This document shows positions 52,700 to 63,520 of a stretch of 64,000 nt of DNA, piece after piece; position 1 is the stretch's first letter; each line of letters begins with the position of its first letter. Under the pieces are notes generated by a model that did not search any database, was not told the DNA's origin, and saw nothing but the letters and a program-made list of their open reading frames with translations. This stretch comes from Ashinkailepas kermadecensis (taxonomy: Eukaryota; Arthropoda; Thecostraca; Neolepadidae): contig JAOTOM010004578.1 in NCBI GenBank assembly GCA_034440615.1, forward strand, positions 30,001 to 94,000, given 5' to 3'. Both the position numbers and the translations under genes were made by a program.

Positions 52700-53630
52700 G
52701 AGACTTATGGCAGGCTGTGCTCAGCCAAGCCACGACTTGGCGATTGTATATATTGCGTTATTGCAGATCCACGGGTGGGGGGGGGGGCGAAGTGACCCTG
52801 GGCTGCAGCGCATCTCTCATGCCTACGCTACACTACATGCACACGCTACGATACCCACAAATACCTCCTCTGTGGTGATGAAAGACTACGGGCCCATGCA
52901 GCTGAGGGACCATAATGGTCCGACACGTTTTATTTACTTGCCAACACTTTGCAAGGGCACGTAGGCTGTTATATGGAAACAGCAAACGGGGCTTGGCGTA
53001 AGAAAACGCTCTGGCGGGCGAAGCGAATATTATTCATTTTGAAACAGAATTCGATGCCCGAGAGCGATCAAATTCCAAGATATGCATTCACCATTGTAAT
53101 ACATTTCAGTAGGCTCTGCAGTACTAACATAAACGAAATGGGTGCTAAATAGGTGTTTTTTTTCCTCAAAGCGCTCTCAAATCAAATGATTAACTGCGGC
53201 TGTGGAATATGTTCGAACCCGGTTGTGTTTAGGAAAAGCTCTTAGGCAAAACAATATCGCCAACATCTTGCCGAAATCCCGAGGTACAATCTTGCCAAAG
53301 TACCGCCCTTCTGCTGAACATAGTGTACGTATCCGAAACTGAAATGCACACCGTTGAAGTGCCGAATTCGTACCGATGCCATGCTGCGTCACGGGCTTTG
53401 CTTGCTTCAGAGCCTGTCCACTCAGTACATCCCGCATACAACCGCTGCACCCTCCATCGGATTGGCACCAGGCTCACAGTCGCCTGACTTCGGGGCATGC
53501 GAGTCGCGTGGCATGTCATAGCCACGTGACACATTGCAACCAATTTCGGCCAAAGTTGAGTGCCCTTATAATGCACATATGGCGAAAGTGAATAATAATA
53601 GTATTTCTGGGATGACCCTTTTTTAAAAAC
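52700..53630. other. No supported gene
   Basis: Only short, overlapping accidental frames. Confidence 0.35.
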
Positions 53631-53641
53631 AATTCATGAGC

Positions 53642-53671
53642 TTTCGGAGCTCTTAGCGGCTCCGTCGTCAG
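53642..53671 (-). ncRNA. Hammerhead-ribozyme-like core at PLE end
   Basis: On the minus strand CTGACGA is followed by GGAGC, a loop, GCTCC and GAAA, the same core order as in the first PLE but with a different stem II. That is covariation-like support. The other stems are not evident. Confidence 0.5.
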
Positions 53672-53952
53672 ATGGTATATTAAAAAAGAAGACAATTAAG
53701 GTTTTCAACAAAAATTTTAACAGGACACGAGCAGTGAGGAATGCGGCACTTCAATGCATCATAACACGGCAGGGACTGCAAAACAACACACTTGAAAACT
53801 TCCACGTAGTAAAAAAAACGGTAGACTATAAAATACATCACAATTGATATCCCTAAGCATCCCTCACCCTTCTTCCAAGACTACTGCTCATCAATATTAG
53901 CCACTCTCCAGATGGTTGACCATTATAAACCCCTGTTCCGATTCAGCTCTGG

Positions 53953-54243
53953 TCACGACTTTCTAATATGGTAAGATTCTAACAGCTTCCTTCTCCTAAA
54001 CTGTGTTTCACGTCCCAGAATCTCCACGTCGTTCCATTGGATATCGTGCCGAGTATCTACAGCGTGTTCGGCAACTGCGAACTTTTCTGGTTCGGCCTTG
54101 GAGAGAGCGTTCCGGTGTTCCTTCAGGCGCTTGTGCAGCGGCCGACCACTCTCGCCAATGTACGTTGCGTTGCATTCGCATGTTAGGCGGTAGATGGTTC
54201 CAGAGTTTGTCCCCGATCTCTTTGGTCTTTGAGACGTTGGCAC
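53953..54243 (-). pseudogene. PLE GIY-YIG endonuclease domain
   Basis: G-T-I-Y-R-L-T-C-E-C-N-A-T-Y-I-G-E then G-R-P-L-H-K-R-L-K-E-H-R shows the GIY-YIG core with the catalytic Arg region. It ends in L-L-E-S-Y-H-I-R-K-S. It is separated from the reverse transcriptase frame, so the element is probably inactive. Confidence 0.8.
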
Positions 54244-54309
54244 AGTCTGTTTTTTTAAGGATTGACCAGACGCATGAACGATGACAACTCCCAGGGGCCT
54301 CAGGCTGCG

Positions 54310-54948
54310 TTACAGGCGCTCTCCAACGCCCGGGTAATATGGAACTGAAATATATCTCACCCTGTTATCCGTTTTCCTTTTTCGGTCTTTGTGTTTTCGT
54401 GCAGCGGACGAAGCGCTTTTCTTTTGATAGCCGTTAGCGGCGAAGACCTTGTCAAGGGTGGACAGTTCAAACTTAATGCTGTCCTCGTCGCATATTTTTC
54501 GGGCCCTTTCAGCAAGACAGCGCACGACACCTTGCTTCACCTTTTGGGGGTGGTTCGACTCTTGCCGCAGGTAGACGTTGGTGTGGGTTGGCTTCCTGTA
54601 GACTGAGGTTTGTAGTCGCCCATCAGTTTTTTGTAAGTTGACTTCGAGGAAATGAAGACATCCGTTTTTCTCTAACTCCATGGTGAACTCGATTGATGGT
54701 CGGATGCTGTTGAGATGATCGAGGAACTTGTCGAGATCTTCGAGTCGGTGGCTCCAGCAGGCAAAGCAGTCATCAACGAAACGGTACCAGATGTCTGGTT
54801 TTTTCTCCGCCTCGCTGAGCGCCTTCTCTTCGAAAAATTCCATGTAGCCTCGAGGACGACGGAGAGCGACAGCCCCATCGGAGAGCCTTCCATCTGCTCG
54901 TAGATGTCCCCGTCCCAGAGGAAGTAGGTGTTCCGGACACAACTTCAT
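54310..54948 (-). pseudogene. PLE reverse transcriptase, partial
   Basis: W-Y-R-F-V-D-D-C-F-A-C-W is the palm motif C with the catalytic Asp pair. F-L-E-V-N-L-Q-K and Y-R-K-P-T-H-T-N-V-Y-L follow, typical of Penelope-like enzymes. The N-terminal part is missing or frameshifted. Confidence 0.8.
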
Positions 54949-55030
54949 CAGAGTTTACAGGGATGAGACGTCGAGGGAAGTGCGTTTGGAGAGGATCGGA
55001 TTGAAAGTGAACAAGTTTTTGCAATCTGGC

Positions 55031-56125
55031 TCACCTATCAAAAATGGAGCAGTAGTTCCAAATGTTAATGCACTGCCGTACGGTCGACGAATACTAAGCT
55101 GATTTCTGAAATTCGCCCAATTTCTGGAATGTTGGACGCATTAAGGTGCCTGTTTTTTCGGCCAGCCAAGGAAGCGTAGTCGCGGTCTGTGCACCCGTAA
55201 AATTAGTGTGACGTATACCACGTATACGCATACACGTATACGGGGTACGGTGCCAGGTGTTGTGCCTGCATGCTGACGGTCCTACAGTTTCATATCCACA
55301 GCTCGCCCCTTGCAGTCGCTCGTCCAGCATCGCCAACGACGCCTTACACCGGCGTAATCCGTTCCAGTTTCAACACGTTGAAGGGGATGAAGCAGCTGCC
55401 CGTGCTTCGATGATGGTCAGTACCGAACTGACAAGAGGAGAAAAGGCACACAGGACAGCACAAGCAAGTTCAGAATCGTGCGCCACTGAACCTCTCACTA
55501 TCCACATCCATGACCATCTTACAAATGTTGCTTGTCCCGACATTTGCCGCCAGCACGGGAATTAGCCGGACCCTTAGACATGTACAATATTGAGATGCAT
55601 CTGCCGGAATCGGGACGCATGGGTCGCAATCAGGATGCACGGGCACAACACGTTTTCAGACACGCAGGTACAACGAGCTGCACCTGCGGGCAAAAATTAA
55701 TCAACAAAAGCAATAACTTCACACCGGAATTCCGCCGGAATGGCATGCACGCGGGCAAACCCAGTGCGAAAACAATTAGGAGAAGGGAAACGTGCGTGCA
55801 GTCGGGCGCTTCCACCAAATGAACACAGACGAATCAATTTTTCCGTTTGGAAAACTCGTGAGTGGAAACAACACTCTATTTAGGTACGACGGTAAGCTAA
55901 AATACACAACCAATGTTCATGGTCTTGAGTTGAACTTCACAAAGCAACATATGGTGCAAGGCTAAGTCGGAAGGTCCTCAGCACCTAAAGCAGGCAGACT
56001 CCACTTAAGAGTACTTATTTGGAGCTGAAGCAGGTTCAGCTCAGGAGGTCCCATTGCAAGCTGCACCAGGGTTGACGGTTCACACCGTGGTCCAAGTAAA
56101 CAACAATTCTGAGACTCTACTGCGA
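55031..56125. other. No supported gene
   Basis: Short accidental frames. CGTATACG-type palindromic repeats near 55215-55245. Confidence 0.35.
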
Positions 56126-56403
56126 TCTAAGCTAGGTTGCGGTTTCAGCCCCTATCGTGAGCTGAACTGAACTGCGGTTTAGAACCCCTATCGCGAGTTG
56201 AGCCAAGCTGCGGCTTAGGGCCCCCATCGAGAGCTGAGCCAAGCTGCGGATTAGAGCCCCCATCGCGAGCCAGGCTTCGGCTTAGAGCCCCCATCACGAG
56301 CTGAGCCAAGCTGCGGATTAGGGCCTCCTCTACCGCGAGCTGAGCTAAGCCGCGGTTTAGAGCCTCTATCGAGAGCCGAGCCCAGCTGCGGTCAGAGTCC
56401 CTA
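56126..56403. repeat. ~42-bp minisatellite that begins at the ARMC3 stop codon
   Basis: About six units of GAGCTGAGCCAAGCTGCGG and TTAGAGCCCCCATCGC-type sequence. The last unit, CAGAGTCCCTATCCAGAGCC, contains the CTA that is the TAG stop of ARMC3 on the minus strand, so the array grew from the gene's 3' edge. Confidence 0.85.
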
Positions 56404-57819
56404 TCCAGAGCCGAGTCCGCGCGTGTACTCGAGCGCGTCGGCCGAGTCGGCCGGCATCAGCCTGCCCGGTTGGTGCATCAGGTCGACGACGTTGTCCAGG
56501 TGGGGCTCGAGGCGCGCCAGCGCGCCGTCGCCGCGCAGCAGCACCGTGTTCCAGTGGCGGCCGCCGACGCCACGGTTGAGCGTGCACGGCAGCGCCGCCC
56601 GGTCGGCGAGGAACTTGAACAGCAGCGCGCGACACCGCAGGCCGGCGCGCCGCACGTCGCCCACGCGGACGACGTTGGTGCGGCCGCGCCGCTTCAGCTG
56701 GCAGAGGTGCGTCTGGCACGACCACGCGCCGAGCTGGTCGCGCGCCACGGCGCCGCCCAGTCGCGCCGCCACGAACGCGGCCAGCGCCGCGCAGCGGTCC
56801 CGGTCGCGCGGCTCGCGGCGCGCCAGCTGGCGTGCGTGCTCCACGTAGGCCGCCAGCTGCGCGTCGGGCGGCGGCCGGCGCACGGCCGGCGCGCAGCTGC
56901 TGCCGCCTGGCGGCTGCTTCGGACACTGCTGCGCACTCGCGGCCGCCGACGGCGGCCCGGCGGATTCGGCGGCGTGTTGCTGCGTGGTGGCGGGCGGAGC
57001 CGCTGAGGCTCCTGCTGGCGACTGGTCCGGACGCTTCTCGGTGGGCGGCATTGCTGCTGGGTTGTCGGCGTTGGCGTTGTCTGATGAAGCGTCGGAAGTG
57101 TGAGGACATTTTGATGCGTCGGCGCCGTCTCCCCCCTCGCCTTCTGGTTGACTGGTGCTCGACTGTCTGGGTGGTTTGTCGCTACCCGTTGAATCGGTTT
57201 GATTACTAGCGCCTGGGGTGCGTGTCTGCCAGCCATCGGTTGGCTGACCAGCACGGTGTTGGCCGTCTAGCTCCTCAGAGCATGGTTTCCGGTGGCTTCC
57301 GGCAGCAGGCTTCTCAGCAGCCGGTTGTTCCGCCGGCTTCTCGCCCTCGGACGAAAGCGGCGGTTTCTCGTCGAGTGGCTTCCCCGAATCGGCTTCAGGG
57401 CCCACCTCCGCTTCGACCTGTCCCACCTGTCCTGGCGCCTCGTCCGCCTGGTCTGGCGTCGTCTGCCCCGCCTGCCCCACCGCCTCACCCTGCTCGACGA
57501 CACGTTGATCCAACTCCTCGTCGCCCGTGTACGGACACAGCCCGCTGTCGACGAGATAGACCAGCCGCGTGGCCGACAGCGGGTGCGCCAGCAGCGCGTC
57601 CAGCGCCGGCACCGACGCGCACGTCACCTGCCGGCCGCAGTCGAAGAACAGATCGTGGAGGCGATGGCGCGCGCCGAGGCGGCCGAAGATGCTGTACATG
57701 GCCGACAGGTTCGCCTCCATGATGACGCGCAGCGTCGACGTGGCGCGGAGGGCGCGCAGCGAGCCGATGGCGCCGCCGCTGGTCAGCTGCTCGGCGGCAG
57801 TGGGGTCCGAGCCGATCGC
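56401..57819 (-). CDS. ARMC3: ARMC3 C-terminal exon (linker and EDR1-like domain)
   Basis: The exon runs from acceptor CTGCCGCAG to the TAG at 56401 and is 472 codons, entered in phase 0. It first reads A-I-G-S-D-P-T-A-A-E-Q-L, then M-E-A-N-L-S-A-M-Y-S-I-F-G-R-L, matching the ARMC3 stretch after the armadillo repeats (…N-L-S-L-K-Y-S…G-Y-L). A low-complexity linker (about residues 605-810 of the whole protein) is rich in Pro, Gln, Glu and Ser. The last ~165 residues match the EDR1-like domain: R-V-G-D-V-R-R-A, C-R-A-L-L-F-K-F-L-A-D-R, C-T-L-N-R-G, W-N-T-V-L-L and V-V-D-L-M-H-Q-P-G-R-L-M. Its role in animals is thought to be in motile cilia and sperm; mechanism unknown. The total predicted length of about 975 residues exceeds the ~870 of human ARMC3, mostly in the linker. 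Confidence 0.9.
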   Translation of the reverse strand, partial: AIGSDPTAAEQLTSGGAIGSLRALRATSTLRVIMEANLSAMYSIFGRLGARHRLHDLFFDCGRQVTCASVPALDALLAHPLSATRLVYLVDSGLCPYTGDEELDQRVVEQGEAVGQAGQTTPDQADEAPGQVGQVEAEVGPEADSGKPLDEKPPLSSEGEKPAEQPAAEKPAAGSHRKPCSEELDGQHRAGQPTDGWQTRTPGASNQTDSTGSDKPPRQSSTSQPEGEGGDGADASKCPHTSDASSDNANADNPAAMPPTEKRPDQSPAGASAAPPATTQQHAAESAGPPSAAASAQQCPKQPPGGSSCAPAVRRPPPDAQLAAYVEHARQLARREPRDRDRCAALAAFVAARLGGAVARDQLGAWSCQTHLCQLKRRGRTNVVRVGDVRRAGLRCRALLFKFLADRAALPCTLNRGVGGRHWNTVLLRGDGALARLEPHLDNVVDLMHQPGRLMPADSADALEYTRGLGSG

Positions 57820-57962
57820 CTGCGGCAGGTGAGAGGTCAGACGCCGCCACCTGTCAGGTCGAATTCAACCGACCGCAGCTAGTTGACACGTCAGTTTCGA
57901 TCGACTGCGGTGCGAGCAGTGGTCAGATCCGACCGTCTGTGAGGAATCACGGCTAAGCTTCA

Positions 57963-58265
57963 GTAGGTAGCTCAGCTGGGTAGAGCGCTGGCCTGCACTG
58001 TTCTCCCCTGAGCTGGCAAGACTGGGTTCGAGTCACTTCACGCGCTCGCATTTAGCCCCCGGTTAGGAGGGCCAGTTGGCAACTATCGGGCCGGCCGTGT
58101 TCGTGTATTGACGGCACATTCAAGTCTCCGTCAAATCTGCTATTGTACTTGAATTCATGGATCGGGTGGTGGGGCCAGGGTTCATGGAACAAGCTCTGCT
58201 TAGCAACAGAACCCGTGTTCATGAAGTGACCTCAGTAAGAATTTGGACTAAATTTCTTTCTTTTT
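57963..58265 (+). mobile_element. Longer tRNA-derived SINE
   Basis: A tRNA-like head GTAGGTAGCTCAGCTGGGTA (A box) and GGGTTCGAGTCAC (B box) is followed by a ~220-bp body, ending in a CTTTCTTTTTT tail. The tail differs from that of the other SINEs, so this is a separate family. Possible short target duplication AAGCT. Confidence 0.65.
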
Positions 58266-58859
58266 TAAAGCTGCAAGCTGGATCAGACGTAAACAACATT
58301 CACGATTACCTGTGGCGAGATCGAAGGTGAGACACAATCCCGACAGTCTTCAGGTCAGAGGCTAAAGGTAAGAAACAATCGCATTCCAGGCATGCGAAGT
58401 CAAGCATGGGCGACTGACGTTTCTTAGGAATGCTGATTGGGTAAAGAGGGGGTGGCATATGGATATTAAACAACAAAACCGGATGTATGAGAAAGTGTGT
58501 AGAATATCAAATTCAGTTCATTCTGTCAATTAGTAGCGCATTACAGTCGAAATTTTCAACAATAAATGGAAGGACGTGATGCTGAAATGGCGATCAACTT
58601 AGTCTACGCACATTATTCCTTACAAATCGATATTCATAGTCATCACCATGTACATTCCCTTGTAGTAAAGTCATACCTCTTGCACATCAATGAAAAAGAC
58701 CAAGCCTCCCTGAAGTCATGATCCGTCCTACCCTCAGGACGATACAATTCAAAGTCAAGGGTTTCGATGAACTATCAGAACGAAGTATATTCAGATATAG
58801 TTGAAATGTAATGGTGACTGTTCATGCTGACATTTTAACATTCACAGCTATCCTGGTTC
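58266..58859. other. Intronic sequence without recognised features
   Basis: AT-rich, no exon-like segment. Confidence 0.4.
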
Positions 58860-59143
58860 TGCCGCTAGAACATACGCACGCATTAGTGACACGCCAGCGA
58901 CATCGGTCCAGTCTTATGTTCAGTCCAGTGACAGGTCAGCGACGTCGGTCCAGTGACCAGTGACCTATGTCCAGTCCAGTGACACATCAGCGACGTCGGT
59001 CCAGTGACTCGTGACGTGTGTTTGGTGACTAGCGTGTGTACTCAGTCCAATGACACATCAGCGAGGTCGGTCCAGTGACTTATGTTCAGACCAGTGACAC
59101 ACCAGCGACGTCGGTCCAGTGACTGGTGACGTGTGTCTGATGA
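58860..59143. repeat. GTGACACATCAGCGACGTCGGTCCA tandem repeat
   Basis: Units of GTGACACATCAGCGACGTCG followed by GTCCAGTGAC are repeated with variants about six times. The array resumes at 60299-60340 beyond the hAT-like element. Confidence 0.85.
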
Positions 59144-59151
59144 CGAGCGTG

Positions 59152-60290
59152 CACTGGTGGATCCAGGGGGGGGGGCATTCCGGCCATGCCCCCCCAAGCG
59201 CTTCAAAGGGGGGCCATAGTGTCTTTTGGCCCCCCAAACCAATAAAAGTAAACTAAATTAAAATGCAGTAACCTTTGCTGAGGTTAAAACATAGCTTTCC
59301 GGGTGAAATAATCTCCAATTTTAAAGGTATTTTGTTATGATTGTTTGGAAGCCCAATATAGTAGCATAGTAGATTCTGACACATCGAGGGTTCTATGCTG
59401 TTGAAGTTCTGCTTACAGCAAGAGATGACGAAATCAGCAGTTTCATTATTCCTTCGTCAGATAGGTTCATGAAGTTTGTTTAGCCAGTAACGGGCAAGCG
59501 GACCCAGTGAGCCAGATTTCGAAAGCGGAATTTGAACAGGATGTTTCGTGCGAGTGACCAGTTGAGCCCAGTTGAGCAGCATGTTTCGTATGTTGGTGTT
59601 GGGGTTGCTAAGATGAAGAGACAGGCTACATTCACTAGCGGATCCAGGGAGAGGCCATTCCGGCCATGGCTCCCCCGAAGCGCTTAAAGGGGGGGGGGGC
59701 ATAGTGTCTTTTGGCCCCCCGAAACCAACAGAAGTAAACTGATTGAAAATGCAGTAACCTTTGCCGAGGTTAAAAAATAGCGTCTGGATGAAAGAATCTC
59801 CAATTTTAAAGGTATTTTTTTATAATTGTTTGGAAGCCAATATGGTAGCATAGTACATTCTGACACGCATCGAGGGTTCTATGCTGCTCAAGTTCTGCTT
59901 ACAGCAAGAGTTGACAAAATCGGATCTGCCAGTGTGTACACGTGCACGAACGTTGACGTGGTACAAGACGTTGAACGTGAACATGAACGTTTTGGTAAAC
60001 AAGAACAAAAATCCCGTAACTTAGAAGCGGTGGAGGTAGGCTGGGGCCCCTGCACAGGAAATTATGTTGTCATTAATTATTATTGTAAAAAATGGGTCCA
60101 TTTGACAAATAGTGGTAGAAAGCCGATGCTTTGAACCAAAAATAGTGGGAGAATGGGCACCCTCCAAATCCCTTTGACCCCTCCTCTGGTGCAATTCCTA
60201 AGTACGCCACTGGGGGGATGGGGAGGGGGGGCTGACACCGAAAACCGAAAGTTGCCCCCCCCCCAAACCGGTGGGCTAGATCCGCCAGTG
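59152..60290. mobile_element. hAT-like element with 8-bp target-site duplication
   Basis: Terminal inverted repeats CACTGGTGGATCCAG and CTAGATCCGCCAGTG. Flanking 8-mers CGAGCGTG (59144-59151) and CGAGCGGG (60291-60298) match at 7 of 8 positions, the hAT signature. The left ~290 bp are duplicated inside (second copy from about 59635, starting CACTAGCGGATCC). No transposase; it interrupts a tandem repeat. Confidence 0.85.
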
Positions 60291-60347
60291 CGAGCGGGTG
60301 TGACTAGTGCAGTGACACATCAGTCACATCGGTCCGGTGCGACTCAC

Positions 60348-61856
60348 CTGCAGAGTGCGAAGGCAGGCGTCACGCACCGTCCGGTCGTCGTGGTGTAGCA
60401 GGCGCATCAGCCGCCCCGAACAGTCGTGCAGCACTACCCGGCGACGGGCGTCCGGGTGGCGGCAGAGCAGGGCCAGCGCCCGACACACGGCCACCAGACA
60501 CACGCTGCCGTCGCCGGCCAGGCAGCCGACCAGGCGGCCGGCCGCGCCGGCGGCCGCCACCGCCGGCCGCAGCGTCTCGTGCTCGCACACGTTGCACAGC
60601 ACCAGCGCCGCGTGCGCGACCACCTCGTCGTCGAGCGCCGCCAGCCGGCCGACCAGCAGCCGGAGGTGGCCGCTGGCCACCAGCTGGCGGCACGCCTGCT
60701 GGTGGTTGCGCGTGGCGGCGGCCAGCGCCGCCGCCGCCGCCTGGAACGTCTCCGAGCCGGCGAGCATGTCCAGCAGGCGCGGCACCACGGCCAGCCGCAC
60801 CAGCGCCTCCTGCGACTCCAGCTTGCGGCACATGTGGCCGACGGCGCGCGCCGCGCCGCTCTGGACGCCCGGCTGGCCACAGGCCAGCAAGCTGTCCACC
60901 AGCACCGGCTCGGCCGACAGTTCGTGCAGCGTGTCGCGCACGTGCGCGTGCTGCGCCACGTGCGCCAGCACGAACGAGCACCGCTCCAGCACGGTGGGCG
61001 CGCGCGTCGTCTGCACGAACGCCAGCAGCCGGCGCAGCCCGTCCACCTCGTCCAGCGCCGCGATGTTGTCCGGGTCGGCGAGGGCGCCGTCCAGCGCCGC
61101 CACGGCGGCCAGGTGCAGGTCGCCGAGGTCGGCAGCCTCCAGCACGGTCAGCAGTCGCTGCAGGCCGTCCGCGTCGCGAACGGCGCGCCGGCCGCGCGGC
61201 GACGTCGTCACCTTGCGCAGCACGACCAGCGCCAGCGTCTGCAGCGTCGGGAACTCGCTGTCGAGCAGCTGGAGCGCGCCGGCCACGCCGTCGCTCGCCA
61301 CGAGCGCGTCTACCGCGTCGGCGCCGTCCAGCACGGACAGCAGCGCGTCCAGACAGTTCTTCAGCACGTCCGGGTGGTACGACGCCAGCCGCTTCACCAG
61401 CGCGTCGACGCCGTTGGCGCGCAGCAGCAGGACGCGGCCGGGCGCGTCCGAGCACAGCCGCAGCAGGGCGCCGCTGGCTACCCTGTCCACCACGCAGTCG
61501 TCGTCGTCGCGCAGCACGCGCACCAGCCGCGCCACGTTCTCCGGCGCCACCAGCGCCGACTGCACCGAGTTGTTGTCCGACAGCTCGGTCAGGACCATGG
61601 CCGACGTGTGGCGAACGCTCCTGTTGGGATGCTCTAAGTGGTCCAGCAGGAGGGTCAGGACGTTGTACTGGACCAGCAGGGTCTGGTGCAAGACGTTTTC
61701 GCGTGCGAACGTGTACAGCGACTGACACGCCTTCAGGATGAGGTCCTCTTCGGTGGACTTCAGCATCAACGTCACCGTGTGTGGGATGCGCGTCTCCCAA
61801 GTGAACGACGGCTCGATCTGGCCCGGCACTGTGTCGTCCTGCTTCGGCTTAGGCAT
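60348..61856 (-). CDS. ARMC3: ARMC3 N-terminal exon (armadillo repeats)
   Basis: The ATG at 61856-61854 starts M-P-K-P-K-Q-D-D-T-V and then P-H-T-V-T-L-M-L-K-S-T-E-E-D-L, aligning with the start of ARMC3 in vertebrates. The frame stays open 24 codons upstream, but conservation favours this start. About 500 residues of tandem armadillo repeats follow (for example L-L-D-H-L-E-H-P-N-R-S-V-R-H-T-S-A, V-L-K-N-C-L-D-A-L-L-S-V-L, F-P-T-L-Q-T-L-A-L-V-V-L-R-K). The exon ends at CTG-CAG/GTGAGT in phase 0 and joins the exon at 57819. All the repeats lie in one exon. Third positions are nearly all G/C. The plus-strand frames over the same bases are shadows. Confidence 0.9.
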
Positions 61857-62277
61857 GATTGAGTTGGGTTTGGTTCCAACACGTAATTGATTGGCTTTGA
61901 TGTAATCGCGAACACTGACAAACACGCAGATCCGAAGCCAATTATTTGAAACTTAACATGCCGAATATTAATTCGATGAATGAATCTCCACTTCCAGAAA
62001 TTCAACCTCAGTTTGATGACCAATGTTTTGTGTTCCCGGCACGTGCCACAATTGACAGACATCTTTCCGAAAATTAATCAACCGAAGCATGGTACAGGAA
62101 GAGATAGTTTCGAATTGTCATGTCTAATCTACGAACATTTCTGCGACTAGTTCTACAACAATGACATCACTATTAAATTTCGATTTCAGGCGTGTGCTTT
62201 TCCTGGTAAATACGTCACAGGTAGCATGCAACAGCATGCAAAGCATCTTCGGACACACGCACACGCACCCGCCATAT

Positions 62278-62364
<87 letters not shown>

Positions 62365-63159
62365 TAAATATAGATATATATATATAAAGAAATAAATATA
62401 TATATATTAATAAAACCGAGTCGATCAGGCTCCTTAGACACCTGACATTTTCTGAAAAGGAATATGGCCCAATGGTCACACATGTTTGTTCACATACATG
62501 CTTGCATTAAGCCTAATGCAAGAGGTTGATGCGGGCCATAGCGCTATGATACGCGCACAGACAGGAAGCAATATGACCATAGTTGTCGACGCGCCATAAA
62601 ACCCGAATAACTAACCAACTAACTGACACGTACACAGGCATATTTTACTTCTGTATATTGGCATATTACACATATTTTCTCACGTACACAACATGCTGTT
62701 TACCACATTGCTGTTACACTTACCTTTAGACATGCAAACTTGGGTAGTGCTAGACCTGTCAAATCCTCACTTATATTAGCTCGGAGAGACAAAAAAAAAC
62801 GGAAGCAAGTACCGGCAAGCCGCATCTCTGGCTGACTGCCTGGCCCCAAATTATACCGGCGCCGGATTTTCCGCTCTGATTCGATGAACTCGCACTGACC
62901 GCTAAACTCAAATTGGGGCAGAGAATTCGCAGCCCTTCGGACACCTGGCATTCAACTGCATGAACTAGAAATCGCCAGACCGTCAGTCTCATAAAGTGCA
63001 TTTCTTCGTTGAGTGTAATTATTAGCACTAAACCGGTGAAAGATAACCTTCCGTTCATGTCAAAGTGCAAAATAGAAAAAAAGCGACGGTGGACGAGGGC
63101 CCGTGGCCGAATTATTTCTAGTCTTATATTGATACTATTTTATGTATTTAGTATTAGCA
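61857..63159. other. Upstream of ARMC3; no other gene seen
   Basis: This probably includes the ARMC3 5' untranslated region and promoter. Apart from the microsatellite at 62277 nothing is recognised. Confidence 0.35.
62277..62420. repeat. (AC)n(TA)n microsatellite
   Basis: An (AC)n run turns into a long (TA)n run with later interruptions. It accounts for the Ile/Tyr-rich frames. Confidence 0.95.
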
Positions 63160-63279
63160 GACTATATTACGCCGCATTAGTATATCGTCAGTCCGTGGAT
63201 AACAACCATACGGTTCTCCGCCACATGCCTGTGCGTGGATCGCCACGTGTAGCAAACTATGCGGATGATATACTTTGAC
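63160..63279 (+). pseudogene. Possible LINE reverse transcriptase fragment
   Basis: V-A-N-Y-A-D-D-I-L at the end of an 89-codon frame resembles the Y-A-D-D catalytic motif of LINE reverse transcriptases, preceded by a basic P-V-R-G segment. Too short to classify. Confidence 0.3.
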
Positions 63280-63489
63280 AGATTGCCAACGGCAAAATAC
63301 CATTCAGCACCAAAGTACATGCCGGAGCGTGAAGCCAAAATCGAACAGCAGTGGCAACCTATTCCAGGCAGCGCTACACCACAGATCTAGAGGCTCAAAA
63401 CTGCCGGTTCTCGGAAGCCGTGACAGTTGAACGCGATTGATGTAAAGATCCTCGCCATGCTCAGTCTAACCACGACACACTGCATAGTC

Positions 63490-63520
63490 TCTTCAGGGCC
63501 ATGAGCGGCTCTGTCGTCAG
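63490..63520 (-). ncRNA. Degenerate hammerhead-like PLE end
   Basis: On the minus strand CTGACGA is followed by CAGAGCC, a loop, GGCCCTG and AAG. It resembles the end at 53642 but lacks a clean GAAA, so it is probably a decayed PLE terminus. Confidence 0.3.

Larger units (their letters stand above)
53631..55030 (-). mobile_element. Penelope-like element, 5'-truncated and frameshifted
   Basis: Going down the minus strand: reverse-transcriptase palm motifs, fingers and thumb, then a GIY-YIG endonuclease and an end with a hammerhead-like core. Typical PLE sequence before the palm (M-E-G-S-P-M-G) is in a different frame from the following Y-M-E-F-F-E-E-K, so at least one frameshift exists near 54850. 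The element is distinct from the PLE at 18624 (low identity in the GIY-YIG region). Confidence 0.85.
57820..60347 (-). other. ARMC3: ARMC3 intron
   Basis: Phase-0 intron of 2.53 kb with donor CAG/GTGAGT (60347) and acceptor CTGCCGCAG (57820). It contains a SINE, a ~60-bp-period tandem repeat and a hAT-like element. Confidence 0.8.

Noticed and set aside
60337..61800. 400-480-codon frames overlapping the ARMC3 armadillo exon
   Set aside because: Ser/Arg- or Ala/Arg-rich shadows of the GC-rich ARMC3 frame, which alone shows conserved repeats.
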